Positions 12,974 through 25,731 of a stretch of DNA of 64,000 nt are shown one piece after another (position 1 is the stretch's first letter; each line of letters starts with the position of its first letter). The stretch covers positions 6,318,501-6,382,500 of the forward strand of contig OX359193.1 of the NCBI GenBank assembly GCA_947172415.1, given 5' to 3'. The translations under genes were made by a program, and so were the position numbers. The notes beneath the pieces were generated by a model. It worked only from the letters and a program-made list of their open reading frames with translations. It was not told the origin of the DNA and did not search any database. This DNA is from Chondrosia reniformis (taxonomy: Eukaryota > Porifera > Demospongiae > Chondrillida > Chondrillidae).

Positions 12974-13739
12974 GACAGTTTGATCACACTTATATACACA
13001 TATATACGTACTTTCCACAGTCCAAACCTCAAGGATGTGTCTTGCACACACGAATACGTATATATTTGTATTTGTGATCTATGAGCTCTATATCAGCTGA
13101 CTGTTCCCAATAACTCTTTTTTATCCATTGACCTATTTTTTCCAATTTCTTGTTTTGTTTTAATTTCCCCCGTGTATGATATATCAACCCATTATATATA
13201 AATATATATATTAAAATTGTAAACTAATAATTTTCATATTCAAGCTTTATTTTGGACATTAGTTATAAGGGCCACAAATATTATATACATATTCAATATT
13301 CTCTCATTTTTGCAACATGTCACCACAATAATATTATTATAACATTATGAAGATTATGCTTTAAATGTGATTACCACTTGTACAATGATTCTGTAAACAC
13401 TTGTGTATATATTTAAATGACAAAAAAGAAAAAAAGATTGTTCCCTTTTGAGTGGATTTCCACTGCACTTATACGAGCCTTTTCTTTTAATTTGTGTTAC
13501 TTTTTATTCTTCTAATCAGCAAATAATAGCTACAGTATAACAAGTGTACATGTGCATGTATTTCGACTATTTTACACGGAAATTTATGAGAGTATACTGC
13601 ATGTGAATTTATATGGTGCATTGCGATATAGCGATCACGGGCTATACTCTTTTACCTATTTAAAGTATATTCACAAATTTTAATTTTGAAAGTAAATATT
13701 TATAAATAATACAGCATTTTGTATAAAGTAAAAACGTTC
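12974..13739 (+). other. 3'UTR and AT-rich downstream flank of the RRM gene
   Basis: Very AT-rich sequence after the stop codon with several possible polyadenylation signals. No ORF or RNA gene recognised. Confidence 0.5.
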
Positions 13740-14720
13740 AACGTTCACTTCTGTTCTTTACTCCAGACAATTTCCTTTCTTTCTGACTTGAGTTGTTGCA
13801 TTAAGATGAAATAGAAATGTACTTCTCTTTGCATCACTCTGCTAGGTGATCCCAGGGCACACCACGTGGAGGTAGAAGTACTTCGTGCCCCAAAAGGCCT
13901 CCGGTTTCTCAACTCTGTTTGACACTTCCACTACTTGCGTCGTAAGAGAAGTTGCACGGGAGCGATCCGGCGTACCTGACCGACCTATGACCAGTTACTA
14001 GTCTTGCTCTGCCACGCTACGAACAGAACAAGCCCGACCCTGGCGGACCACAAACTCCCACCAATGAGAATCATCATGTGCACACAACGTAGCTTGGGAA
14101 CACTGCACACAGACTTTAGCTCATTGGGATCGGCCAGGCGCTTTAGAGTAGGGACCCATCAGTTCAATGAACTATAAGAAAAGAATTGAAAATACATGAT
14201 ATAAAATGAAATACTGCATTGATACATGGATACGAAAACTGAATACAATTTAAATTCAAATGCAAATGCCTTCCAAACCAACCTGAAGCTGCAGCCTACA
14301 ACAGGGGTTCCTGACCGACTACGTAGTGGCACTGGACCCACGCTCCTCCAGGTACGGGTCGTATAGCAAGAATCCGCAAGTGCCAATTTAACACACAAGC
14401 AGGATTAATAGTGAGATACATCTCCAGGCACTAACCCATAGGTAGAGAGACCACCCCACTATACGAACACCGATGACCCTTTGTCGCATGGTACCATGGT
14501 CGTGCTCCTACCACGGTTTTCGCATCGATCCACACCAAAGTAGACCTCCAGAGTTGATAGCCCGGAGGCCAAAGACTGAAAATTTCCTCGCCTATTTATA
14601 AGAAATTGTCGGCGGGAAACTTCGTGAACTTGGCGGAAACCCATGGAATTGAAATTTTGCTTATTGTTTTTGAAGTCCTGTTTTAGAACAATAGACAACA
14701 TGCAGAACATGACCCGGCCT
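13740..14720. other. GC-richer block of unknown nature
   Basis: Base composition shifts to clearly higher GC and CpG (for example gggagcgatccggcgtacct near 13957-13976, and again at 14270-14600) between AT-rich flanks. ORFs are short and resemble nothing I know. It could be an unannotated non-coding RNA or promoter, an old insertion, or a degraded gene. Confidence 0.4.
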
Positions 14721-17700
14721 ATTCAGCAAGTTGTTATTGTTATTGAGTTTCGATTAGAAATCAATCATGGCTATCCAGTGAAGCAAATCATAAAATGTGC
14801 AGTGACCCCGTGAATAGAAGTGCTTAATTAATAAACAAGCTAGCAGTACCTTAATGAAACTCTGATTATTTCAGCAGTGATATCGATCTTATTTCACAAG
14901 CTCGCATGAATGAGATATCAATCGGCATGTTTCATGCACAACACAGGCCAAGGACAACATCACAAGGATATTTATTTAACAAGAAACACTTATTTTTACG
15001 CTATCTTGCGCTATTGTAGCTACATGCACAAATTCGCACAGTCTAACATTGAATATTGTACAGATGTTCTTTAGCGCGTGCTATTGCTCAATCAAATTTG
15101 TGAATCCAAAATGGCCGTTGCTAAAATTGCAATGAGGAACCTTGGCGTTGTCCATGCCTAAACTACACTCATTGGTAGGTCAGCTTGTTTAGAGATCAGA
15201 CAAACTTTAAAATGAAGTCTATAATGTTTCTTTTTTAAGTTATAATGTTGTAATTAGCATACGTATTAATCAGCATGTAAAATGCTTTCAGCAAATCGAG
15301 TGTAGATTGCACAATAAGAAATATACTCGTCTAATCAAAATTTAATAGTTACATTTTGAACAGTCAAGTGAAACTGTATAGAATTGTCATGGAAGTCAAA
15401 TATCGGTTGCCTAGCAACATGTCCAATTAAGGACTGAGTGCAATTATTATTAAGATATTGGCTTATACCATTCAGGTGGGAAAAGATAGTGAAAGAAAGT
15501 GTTGGATCAAGGGAAATTTTGCATGGAATTTACAGTGAGTATAACTGTTAAGCTCCTGGATTACATCTGTTCAATGGGACCACCAGATTTAGCATGTCCA
15601 CCAGTCCCTAGTAACTAGTAACTCCCAGCTACTGTAAGTCAGTTAGGGTAGATTTGTAATACATGCTTAACAGGTTCTCTGTATCCTATAGATCAGTTTG
15701 CCCTGCTATTTGGCTATGAAATTGTACAATCCCTTTGAGCAAGATTATTATTGCTAGAGCTTTTATAGGAATCTTTGGTGGGTTAGTCAGTGTGACAATG
15801 ACATTTGGCAAGATATCCATTTTTGACATCACTCTTGTCTTAGCCTCCTGAGGTATCAAACTTCAGTATACGTACATGTATAAAATGTATACGTATAGCT
15901 GTACAATTTTATGTAAGCATGATCTTAGGACTCTGTTAACAAAATCCAAGCATTCTCCAGCCGAACTACTGATTAGTAGTCAATTAGCCTTATAACTGAG
16001 CAATATAAATCTGCCAACCATATGCTCAAAGAATACTAGCAAAGTCTACAGGTACAAACTATTAAATCTAAATCAATATTTGCAATACTCATTGTAAACA
16101 GAAAGGTTAAATAAGTCAGACTATAGAATTTATTAATACCAGCCCATGCAGGAATTAAGGCAAATGATTAACTCCTAGTTTATTTACCCTTTTAATGTGA
16201 TCTTACTTTCCTGTATAATAATAAAAAATATGTTTTTGTAAAAGTAGTGATTGGAAGTACTACAACAGTGACTATAGCACAACTGGAAAAAGTAACAAAA
16301 CAAGGCAGTGATCACATGATAGGACTATCCATACAGAAGTGACCATGTCATACTGAAATTTAAGTGATTTAGCCATACACATCACTTCTATGTTTAGTTC
16401 ACTTCATGCTAGCTGAAGTAAGGATAATGTACCCATGCAAATATAGATGTGATTGTGTATGGCCACCTCTGTATGGTTGACCTTATTAAATGATCACTGG
16501 CTTGTTTCATTACTTCTTCCAGATATGCTAGTCGATATTGCAAACTATATATAGCACTGCATGCAATCCCTCTACTTCTAACTTTACTCTTTGAACTTAT
16601 GCAATGGCCTTAAACAGGTTTATCTTGTCAATTGCATATAAATAGATAATGATCTGTTCATTTACATGTTAACCATAGCAACTGACTTTAGAAGGATATT
16701 CCTCTTCATGTGTGATGTTGTTGTTATTGCTGAGCCAAAGTGGTGTATAGTACATGGGTTCATGTAGCCTATTGTCTAATTCCTCTCAATGGCTTTCAAC
16801 TTACATCTTTAGAATAATGGATGTTTTTTGAAGATCACTGTAAAACAATTTACTAAACTATTGCGATGGTAACAGCCTATTACCAAATTAGGAATTGTAC
16901 CAAAAATCAATTTAGCTATAGCATGGGCCATTTTTAAAGGATTATCTAAAGTTGGATGGTGAATTAAGTATTCATCCATTTTATGTAATGATGATAATCA
17001 GTAGATTTATGTCTGATATGGCCATGGCCAACTATACCCTTAACACTTGAACACTGTCTCCTGACCACTTTGCCATCTCTGCATGTAGACATTGTTCATG
17101 TCTCTCTTCTTACAAGTAAATGGTATTTAGATCAAACAGGAGTAGGTTAATTGATGTGTAAATTAAGCCTTTCTTAGATCTGTATTAATACAAGTCTTTT
17201 TTACGTATAAGCAAATACGTAAGTAATTATTATATTTATTGCTTTTATGTTATAGTCTTCGAATCTTTATGTCAATGCAGAGCATAGCTTTGATTGGCTG
17301 TATCTTGTAAAAATGTACATTTTATTTTCTCTTCCCACAGCCCAGTATCATCTCCAAAAATCAAATGAAGAGTTTCCATAGCAACCAGCTCTATGGTAAC
17401 AAATCTATTTAACTCTGGTAAAGTAAGGTTACACACCTCATGGACAAACTTATATTCAAAGAGATTTAGACTATTTGGACTTGCCTTACTCCTCACCATA
17501 CACCCTAAACCAAGCATTACAGGTACATTTTACAATACATCAATTTTATACATAAATTTTTATTTTATTGTCACTTTGATACTAAAGTTTGGTCGATTAG
17601 AAAATACATTATATGTACATACATACATATGTGAAATTACTACTCAGAAGGCAACAAGGATGAAAACAAGTACACTTTAAAGTAAAAAGTGTGATTATAC

Positions 17701-19739
17701 AATACTAGAACTACTTTGAGCCAACACGTGTGATATTTTATAAATTTCCCTGCTCTGGTTATGAAATATTTCTGGCACACTTACTTTGCATACTACTGGT
17801 TAGCAAGTAACACAATTAGCTTATTAAACTGACTACCATATCCCCTCATCATAGCAAAACCAGCTACCTATAATGATTAATATAACAGATAGTATTTAGG
17901 TCATGTTATATACACCACAAAACTAGTAAAATTAATAATTTTTAGTCCAATACTATTAGCTCAAAGTTGTAGTTTGACTGAAACATTGACAGATTCATGC
18001 ATGGGCAAGATGATGGGAGATCTTGCACACATAACTCTGCACATGATGACAACTTTAAGTTAAAACATTGTACTAATTAAAATAGACAAATTGTTCAGAT
18101 ATAACCTTGAGTTGATTGATACAGTTACAAATGTTACTATGGCAACATTGTTATTTATGTTGTCATTGTAGGCAGTATGAACTTAAATGTTTTGACAATT
18201 TCCTTAAAGTCAGGCTAGAATCATTGTTGTTGGAGTTATATCAGTCCAGCCAATGAAAAGTATATACACACTATCAGCCATGTTTATTCCCAGGTTCATG
18301 CTACTATAAGTTTCAATTTTTGTTTCTATAGAACTAGCTATAGTTTTGAAGCTTGTATCTTTAAATTGATGAAGGAATTTCAAATTTGCATTTCTTACAG
18401 TTTGACTATAGCGCTTAACCAAACCAGAAAATGTTATGAATAAGTTGAGAACTTGGTTAGCTATAGATTGTTTGTTATAAACTGTTATGGGCCAATAACA
18501 ATAACAATAGCAGGGTCAATTTCAAAACAACTCAATAACAATACAATTGATATTATTACCATATATAGCAACAGTTCAATAACACTTTCAGAATAGCAAC
18601 CAAGCAAAAACAAATCATCAGGCCATTTGGTATGCAAGAATATGTCAAGCAAATTGTACTTCATGCTGTATGCTGGTTTTTAACTGGACCAAACCATCCT
18701 AACAAAGTTCTCTTGGGAAGAAACAAACTGTGTAGTTAGATGTTCAAATGAACCATCTCAGAAATAAGTTTGGCGCAGTTAGAAGAAATCCCTAACAACC
18801 AAAAGAACTTACTTCACATGCAGTTGTTTATTACAGTTAATGCCTTTAGCTATTGCAAAGTTGTTTCTCTGTTCACATTCTTCCCAGGTATATGTACATC
18901 ATCACTTGGGGAGGGGTAGATTTTATATTTCACCTATATATAAATAAAGACGTAGTATATGCTTACGACTTGTAACAGCAAAGCTAAGAAATTTCATCTG
19001 TACGTATGTGTGAAATTTGCACTATTTGTAGTAAATTCTCACATTGCTGTTACCTAATTATCAGAAATTCATTATTAGCCATAATCAACTACAAATGGCA
19101 AAATTGCATAACATTTTGCAAGACTTTTTTCAACCTAATATATTATGAGATTATAATTGTCACATGCATCAACAAATTGTAGGAAACTATATATCTGATC
19201 TCAGTGAAACAGTATGGTCCCGTGCTGCTAAGTACATATACCCAGCATCAAGTATACAGTAGTCAGCATTGTAAATTCCTATTTTAGCACACATTACCAT
19301 TATCTGGAAAATAAAAAGATTTTTGTTAACTAAATGCATTTATTAATTAATATTATCTATAAAATTCAAATGGATCAGTAGATCAGAAGAAATTAAGGTC
19401 CTCAGTATATAGATCAGAAGAAAGATCAAATAATTCTGTCAGATTGTTATGCATTTCTCCTATGAACTCTCCACATGGTTTGCCATATACCTAGCGCTTT
19501 ATACCATTTTATAAATTCACATTTACAAGAATATATGCTGATTTTATTAAATTTAAAATGATACAATGAATATTATTAAAGAACAATGAATATTATTAAA
19601 GAACTGAATACAGAGTTGTATAATCATCTGTAAATTTTATACAATGTGAAGGAATCGAGTGGGATGAAATGTAACTATGACGTCACAAACAGGTCAGTTG
19701 TTGCAAAGATGAATCAAAGAAAATATGATTTGTAATACA
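14721..19739. other. Gene-poor intergenic region
   Basis: About 5 kb with no exon chain I can support. At 15107-15117 there is AAAATGGCCGT, similar to a YY1-type site, in a locally CpG-richer patch (about 14995-15130) that could be a promoter. X-box-like sequences occur at 16668-16682, 17372-17385 and 18133-18146. Otherwise AT-rich. Confidence 0.5.
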
Positions 19740-22700
19740 TCATACGTCTAGCTCATAGCTATACTGCAGATCTCCTTGGCTACAGGGCAGCCTTTCAGCT
19801 GAGGTATAAGGGGGAGGACCCTCTGAATCAGGTTCACAATTGCCTTGAGTATGCGGGGTATAATCGTTGGATGTTAGGGTACCATTTCTGTTGTTTTGCA
19901 GTAATGCAGATCCAGATGCACATGAGGTCTGTGGAACAAACATACATAAATATAGATAGTCAGGGAGTTAAAACAAATCGACAAACTAAGCAAATCAGCA
20001 GCTTTACATTTGGTAAACAACTGCTGTACCTTAGCAACAGTAATTTCAGATTGATCAATTCCTTCTGTTATGCAACCCATTCGAATGGTGTGATCTTCTA
20101 TTCTTTCAGGTGATGGCTCTCGAACAGTAAGATTGACAGTCCAGTACTTCATCTCATAGTGCATATATCTGTATGTACGTACAATGATCAAGTTATAGTG
20201 CATATATCTGTATGTGCGTACAATGATCAAGTCATAGTGCATATATCTGTATGTGCGTACAATGATCAAGTCATAGTGCATATAGATATGTACGTACAAT
20301 GATCAAGGGAAACAGGAATAATCTAAAGTACCATTTTCCTAGGCCTTTGGTCAACATGAGCACTCACAAAAGATCAACAAGAAGACAAAGATTCCCAGGG
20401 TCACTGATGAAGGGTGGAATTTCCAGAAATAGCTGCCTGGCCCATGCAGTGGAGAAGAAGATAAGTAGAAGGAGAAAACTCTTGTATCTTCATCCAAAAC
20501 TATCACTACGCTTACTTCCCTATACGTAGGTCTTTGATAGTAGATGTATAGCATTTAAGAAAAATGGTTTATTAATTATTCATGAATATGAATGAGGCTA
20601 GGGAAATACATTAATAAATTATCTAAACAATTCTAGGATGTTGATTTAATGGAAAAACTCTACTGAGCCTAAAAAGCACCTCAGCAAATAACAAATTAGA
20701 AAGGAACTGGCTAACTAGAACATGCTAATTATTGCTTTACATTGGAAAACAGAATCCGTACAATACAAAGAACGGCTGGTTAACAGGAATACCTGCTGTT
20801 TAACACAAATAGGACTTGGTAGTCAATTGTCCGTTTAATGTGCAATTTAATACGAATCAAAGAAGAAGCAACAAAGTTATCCGATTAATTTTAAGAAAAA
20901 GCTTTTCAAATGTGTAGACATACTATGCTTAATGACTAAGTTTTAACTATATTTGTAGCCTACAAACACAGTGCTCCAGCACCCAAGCATGCTAACACAG
21001 TGCTCCAGCACCCAAGCATGCTAACACAGTGCTCCAGCACCCAAGCATGCTAACACACTCACCTCTTGACAACTAAAGTAAAGAAACAGATTTCCTAATA
21101 CACACTTCCTACATATGTACATATTGATTTACTTTCTAATGCGAGCCTCATTATAATGCTAACAAATCAAATCCTCAGACTGGGGTTTGTATACACGTAC
21201 GTACGTATGTATGTACTGTAGTTCAGTCACAGGTTGGGTGTATACATAGGGAGTACTGTAGTTCAGTCACAGGTTGGGTGTATACATAGGGAGCACTGTA
21301 GTTCAGTCACAGGTTGGGTGTATACATAGGGAGCACTGTAGTTCAGTCACAGGTTGGGTGTATACATAGGGAGCACTGTAGTTCAGTCACAGGTTGGGTG
21401 TATACATAGGGAGCACTGTAGTTCAATCACAGGTTGGGTGTATACATAGGGAGCACTGTAGTTCAGTCACAGGTTGGGTGTATACATAGGGAGCACTGTA
21501 GTTCAGTCAGAGGTTGGGTGTATACATAGGGAGCACTGTAGTTCAGTCACAGGTTGGGTGTATACATAGGGAGCACTGTAGTTCAGTCAGAGGTTGGGTG
21601 TATACATAGGGAGCACTGTAGTTCAGTCACAGGTTGGGTGTATACATAGGGAGCACTGTAGTTCAGTCACAGGTTGGGTGTATACATAGGGAGCACTGTA
21701 GTTCAATCACAGGTTGGGTGTATACATAGGGAGCACTGTAGTTCAGTCACAGGTTGGGTGTATACATAGGGAGCACTGTAGTTCAGTCACAGGTTGGGTG
21801 TATACATAGGGAGCACTGTAGTTCAGTCACAGGTTGGGTGTATACATAGGGAGCACTGTAGTTCAGTCACAGGTTGGGTGTATACATAGGGAGCACTGTA
21901 GTTCAGTCACAGGTTGGGTGTATACATAGGGAGCACTGTAGTTCAGTCACAGGTTGGGTGTATACATAGGGAGTACTGTAGTTCAGTCACAGGTTGGGTG
22001 TATACATAGGGAGCACTGTAGTTCAATCACAGGTTGGGTGTATACATAGGGAGTACTGTAGTTCAGTCACAGGTTGGGTGTATACATAGGGAGCACTGTA
22101 GTTCAGTCACAGGTTGGGTGTATACATAGGGAGCACTGTAGTTCAGTCACAGGTTGGGTGTATACATAGGGAGCACTGTAGTTCAGTCACAGGTTGGGTG
22201 TATACATAGGGAGCACTGTAGTTCAGTCAGAGGTTGGGTGTATACATAGGGAGCACTGTAGTTCAGTCACAGGTTGGGTGTATACATAGGGAGCACTGTA
22301 GTTCAGTCAGAGGTTGGGTGTATACATAGGGAGCACTGTAGTTCAGTCACAGGTTGGGTGTATACATAGGGAGCACTGTAGTTCAATCACAGGTTGGGTG
22401 TATACATAGGGAGCACTGTAGTTCAGTCAGAGGTTGGGTGTATACATAGGGAGTACTGTAGTTCAGTCACAGGTTGGGTGTATACATAGGGAGCACTGTA
22501 GTTCAGTCACAGGTTGGGTGTATACATAGGGAGCACTGTAGTTCAGTCACAGGTTGGGTGTATACATAGGGAGCACTGTAGTTCAGTCACAGGTTGGGTG
22601 TATACATAGGGAGCACTGTAGTTCAGTCACAGGTTGGGTGTATACATAGGGAGCACTGTAGTTCAGTCACAGGTTGGGTGTATACATAGGGAGCACTGTA

Positions 22701-25383
22701 GTTCAGTCACAGGTTGGGTGTATACATAGGGAGCACTGTAGTTCAGTCAGAGGTTGGGTGTATACATAGGGAGCACTGTAGTTCAGTCAGAGGTTGGGTG
22801 TATACATAGGGAGCACTGTAGTTCAGTCAGAGGTTGGGTGTATACATAGGGAGCACTGTAGTTCAGTCACAGGTTGGGTGTATACATAGGGAGCACTGTA
22901 GTTCAGTCAGAGGTTGGGTGTATACATAGGGAGCACTGTAGTTCAGTCAGAGGTTGGGTGTATACATAGGGAGCACTGTAGTTCAGTCACAGGTTGGGTG
23001 TATACATAGGGAGCACTGTAGTTCAGTCACAGGTTGGGTGTATACATAGGGAGCACTGTAGTTCAGTCAGAGGTTGGGTGTATACATAGGGAGCACTGTA
23101 GTTCAGTCACAGGTTGGGTGTATACATAGGGAGCACTGTAGTTCAGTCACAGGTTGGGTGTATACATAGGGAGCACTGTAGTTCAGTCACAGGTTGGGTG
23201 TATACATAGGGAGCACTGTAGTTCAGTCACAGGTTGGGTGTATACATAGGGAGCACTGTAGTTCAGTCACAGGTTGGGTGTATACATAGGGAGCACTGTA
23301 GTTCAGTCAGAGGTTGGGTGTATACATAGGGAGCACTGTAGTTCAGTCACAGGTTGGGTGTATACATAGGGAGCACTGTAGTTCAGTCACAGGTTGGGTG
23401 TATACATAGGGAGTACTGTAGTTCAGTCACAGGTTGGGTGTATACATAGGGAGCACTGTAGTTCAGTCACAGGTTGGGTGTATACATAGGGAGCACTGTA
23501 GTTCAGTCACAGGTTGGGTGTATACATAGGGAGCACTGTAGTTCAGTCACAGGTTGGGTGTATACATAGGGAGTACTGTAGTTCAGTCACAGGTTGGGTG
23601 TATACATAGGGAGCACTGTAGTTCAGTCACAGGTTGGGTGTATACATAGGGAGCACTGTAGTTCAGTCACAGGTTGGGTGTATACATAGGGAGCACTGTA
23701 GTTCAGTCAGAGGTTGGGTGTATACATAGGGAGCACTGTAGTTCAGTCAGAGGTTGGGTGTATACATAGGGAGCACTGTAGTTCAGTCACAGGTTGGGTG
23801 TATACATAGGGAACACTGTAGTTCAGTCACAGGTTGGGTGTATACATAGGGAGCACTGTAGTTGGGTGCATTAAGAGTAAGAACTTTAAAACTTACCTTG
23901 GAAACTTTGGAGCACAGACAATACTCATACAGTTCCGTTGACAACCTAAATTATAAGGGTTATACCCATCTCGAAATTTACCAGTTACCTACACATAGAT
24001 AATAAAATCATATTATTTGACAAACTATTCAGCTTTCCATTGCCATGGTAACACTCACATGTTCATTAGTGGTCCGTCCAGCACATACCAGTCCTAAGTG
24101 GAATATTGCCAAACCAGCCACAGGAATGACTATAATAAGTCCTAATACCATCAAAATCATTCTAGGGTGAGTTAAGGTTCTACCAGAAAATGCATTGCTA
24201 TTATGTAACTCAATTTTGCAATACAGACCAGACCAGTGTAATACAGACCAGACCATAAAGACATCTGGCAATCATTTTAAACAAAATCATGTTTAATTAA
24301 TAGGATACTCTACTATTACTTTAGTAATCTCTTCTTTGTAGAGGTAGATCGAAAGAGCTCCCCACGGGTATGCCGTGATGATAAATATTGTTAACGTGTT
24401 GACAAATAAGAAAAAGTATTTGTAGTTTCTCTTCCCTATACAGTTGTCCACCCAAGGACAGTGATGGTCAAACTTCTACAAAGCAGGACAAGAATAGCAC
24501 ACGTATGTACATACGTACGTACATATGTAGTAATAGTATCTAAAGATGTCGAGTGCACGAATTTGGGTTTAAGTCTTCATATTTACATATTCCCATGTTG
24601 ACATAAATCACAGTATGCACCAAATTTTCAATCAGCCATTTTCAACTCTTAATGTTCCCTGCAACATAGGATAAGGTAATATAACCCTCTTCACGCATAC
24701 CTCCACACAATTGTCACAGATGCTACAATGAGAACAGCGTGGAGGACGGTAGAAGCGACACGTTTCACACCATTTCATCCTAATACTTAAACCATTGATG
24801 TCAACTTGCTTGTAGAGTGGTTGTCTGAAGTCATCCTCATCATCGGTGTGCTCTGCAGAATGGAAACAGCGATTTGAAGATGCAACAAATAAGAAATCAT
24901 TTGCAGTCCATTACTGCTAACAAACCTTCTTGCAACTACAGGTTTAAATCACATAATATCGGTTGCAATATTTTACAAGAGAAGTAAAGTAAAAATATCG
25001 CATTTGAAAGGACACCTGATGAACCAGATTGAGATGATATGAGATGCATCCAAACATTGCAATGGCCCACCTCTTGGATATATTCCGGGGTCAACAAAGG
25101 AAGAGAGGAAAAACGTCGAACAGGCTAGTAGAAAGAGAAGACCTTGTAGAACAGTAGCCGCTACTGGTACTGCAACCAGCGCTCCCTCATTGATGTACTT
25201 CTCAAATATATTTCGAACACTACACGGAAGGACACAAACACAAATCACTTGAACATGATACATACATTCCTCATTTAACCATATCTGTGGTTTAACATAC
25301 GGGAAAGCGAAGAACAGAATTCCTCCCGTTATTAGGGCAATTGAAGCGATAATGAAAGGAACTTGCTTCGTTGAACAACCCAT
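19740..25383 (-). CDS. Palmitoyltransferase, ZDHHC5/ZDHHC8-like
   Basis: Multi-pass membrane enzyme that transfers palmitate from CoA to protein cysteines. Exons, in transcript order: 25301-25383 (M-G-C-S start, first membrane segment), 25071-25219 (second segment, ending FVDPGIYPR), 24701-24852, 24309-24475, 24059-about 24165 ([16 protein letters not shown]), 23897-23988, 20030-about 20110 (less certain) and 19740-19928. The cysteine-rich domain reads [25 protein letters not shown] and then [20 protein letters not shown], with the catalytic DHHC intact. [15 protein letters not shown] and the [11 protein letters not shown] segment match the DHHC5/8 subgroup. The protein ends YELDV, a possible PDZ ligand like the EISV end of vertebrate DHHC5/8. 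A 5'UTR intron (about 25401-25644) has a good GTAAG donor. The intron between 20110 and 23897 is filled by minisatellite. Confidence 0.9.
20155..20305. repeat. 39-bp tandem repeat (about 4 copies)
   Basis: Unit contains catatatctgtatgtgcgta and acaatgatcaag. Because the period is 39, a minus-strand frame is open ([13 protein letters not shown] repeats). It sits next to the less certain ZDHHC exon at 20030. Confidence 0.9.
20390..20585 (+). mobile_element. Dispersed repeat family 2, longest copy
   Basis: Begins gggtcactgatgaagg, contains gtagaaggagaaaactcttg and catccaaaactatcac, and ends in attattcatgaat. It is alignable by eye to 3905-4045, 44700-44875 and the inverted 61795-61925, and lies in the ZDHHC intron. 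Confidence 0.7.
20964..21060. repeat. 29-bp tandem repeat, three copies
   Basis: Three exact or near-exact copies of a unit containing cacagtgctccagcaccc and aagcatgct, in the same ZDHHC intron as the large array. Confidence 0.95.
21211..23870. repeat. 40-bp minisatellite, 66 copies
   Basis: Strictly periodic 40-base unit (gttcagtcacaggttgggtg followed by tatacatagggagcactgta) from 21221 to about 23860, with no length variation between copies. Only a few sites vary: gtcac/gtcag, ttcag/ttcaa and gagc/gagt. The array starts beside a tacg/tatg microsatellite and ends in a degenerate partial copy (gttgggtgcatt). It occupies most of one ZDHHC intron. No spacers, so it is not a CRISPR array. Confidence 0.98.
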
Positions 25384-25731
25384 TTTTCTGTACGTAATCT
25401 AAAAAAATGAAAAAATACAAGTCAACAGTGTGTCACAGATGAAGAGACTCTTATATGAAGGGAGTACTTATCACAAACATATATTCAGATCAAAAATGAT
25501 AACCGCGATTACGACCAAATCAGATCCATGCGGTTTGCCACAAATTGACCTCAAAACTAAACTGAAATCATTAAAACACGGAAAGATAGGGTGATTATTA
25601 CATTTTGAGGCGTAGCTAAAAACGCTCTGAAATTTCCAACTTACCTTCAGTGATCTAAGGAAAAGTATGCTTACAGACCCGGAGGGGAGGATCAAGCAGC
25701 GGCCATCTTCTGAGATGAAATAATATAAAAA
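25384..25731. promoter_or_regulatory. Divergent promoter between ZDHHC5/8-like gene and MKS1
   Basis: Start codons of the two head-to-head genes are 348 bases apart. On the minus strand, a donor at 25644 and an acceptor near 25401 mark a 5'UTR intron of the ZDHHC gene. GCGGCCATCTTC at 25699-25710 matches a YY1-type motif on the minus strand and sits about 22 bases before the MKS1 ATG. No TATA box is seen. Confidence 0.65.

Noticed and set aside
13990..14060. Possible 5S rRNA-derived segment (cagggtcgggc on the minus strand)
   Set aside because: Only about 11 bases match and the rest of the 5S structure is absent; probably chance.
17272..17680. Overlapping open frames of 81 (minus) and 95 (plus) codons
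   Set aside because: No recognisable domain, no neighbouring exons with matching phase, and the region contains an X-box-like palindrome; coding is unsupported.
21211..23870. CRISPR-like array
   Set aside because: The repeats are contiguous with no unique spacers, and the sequence is animal nuclear DNA.
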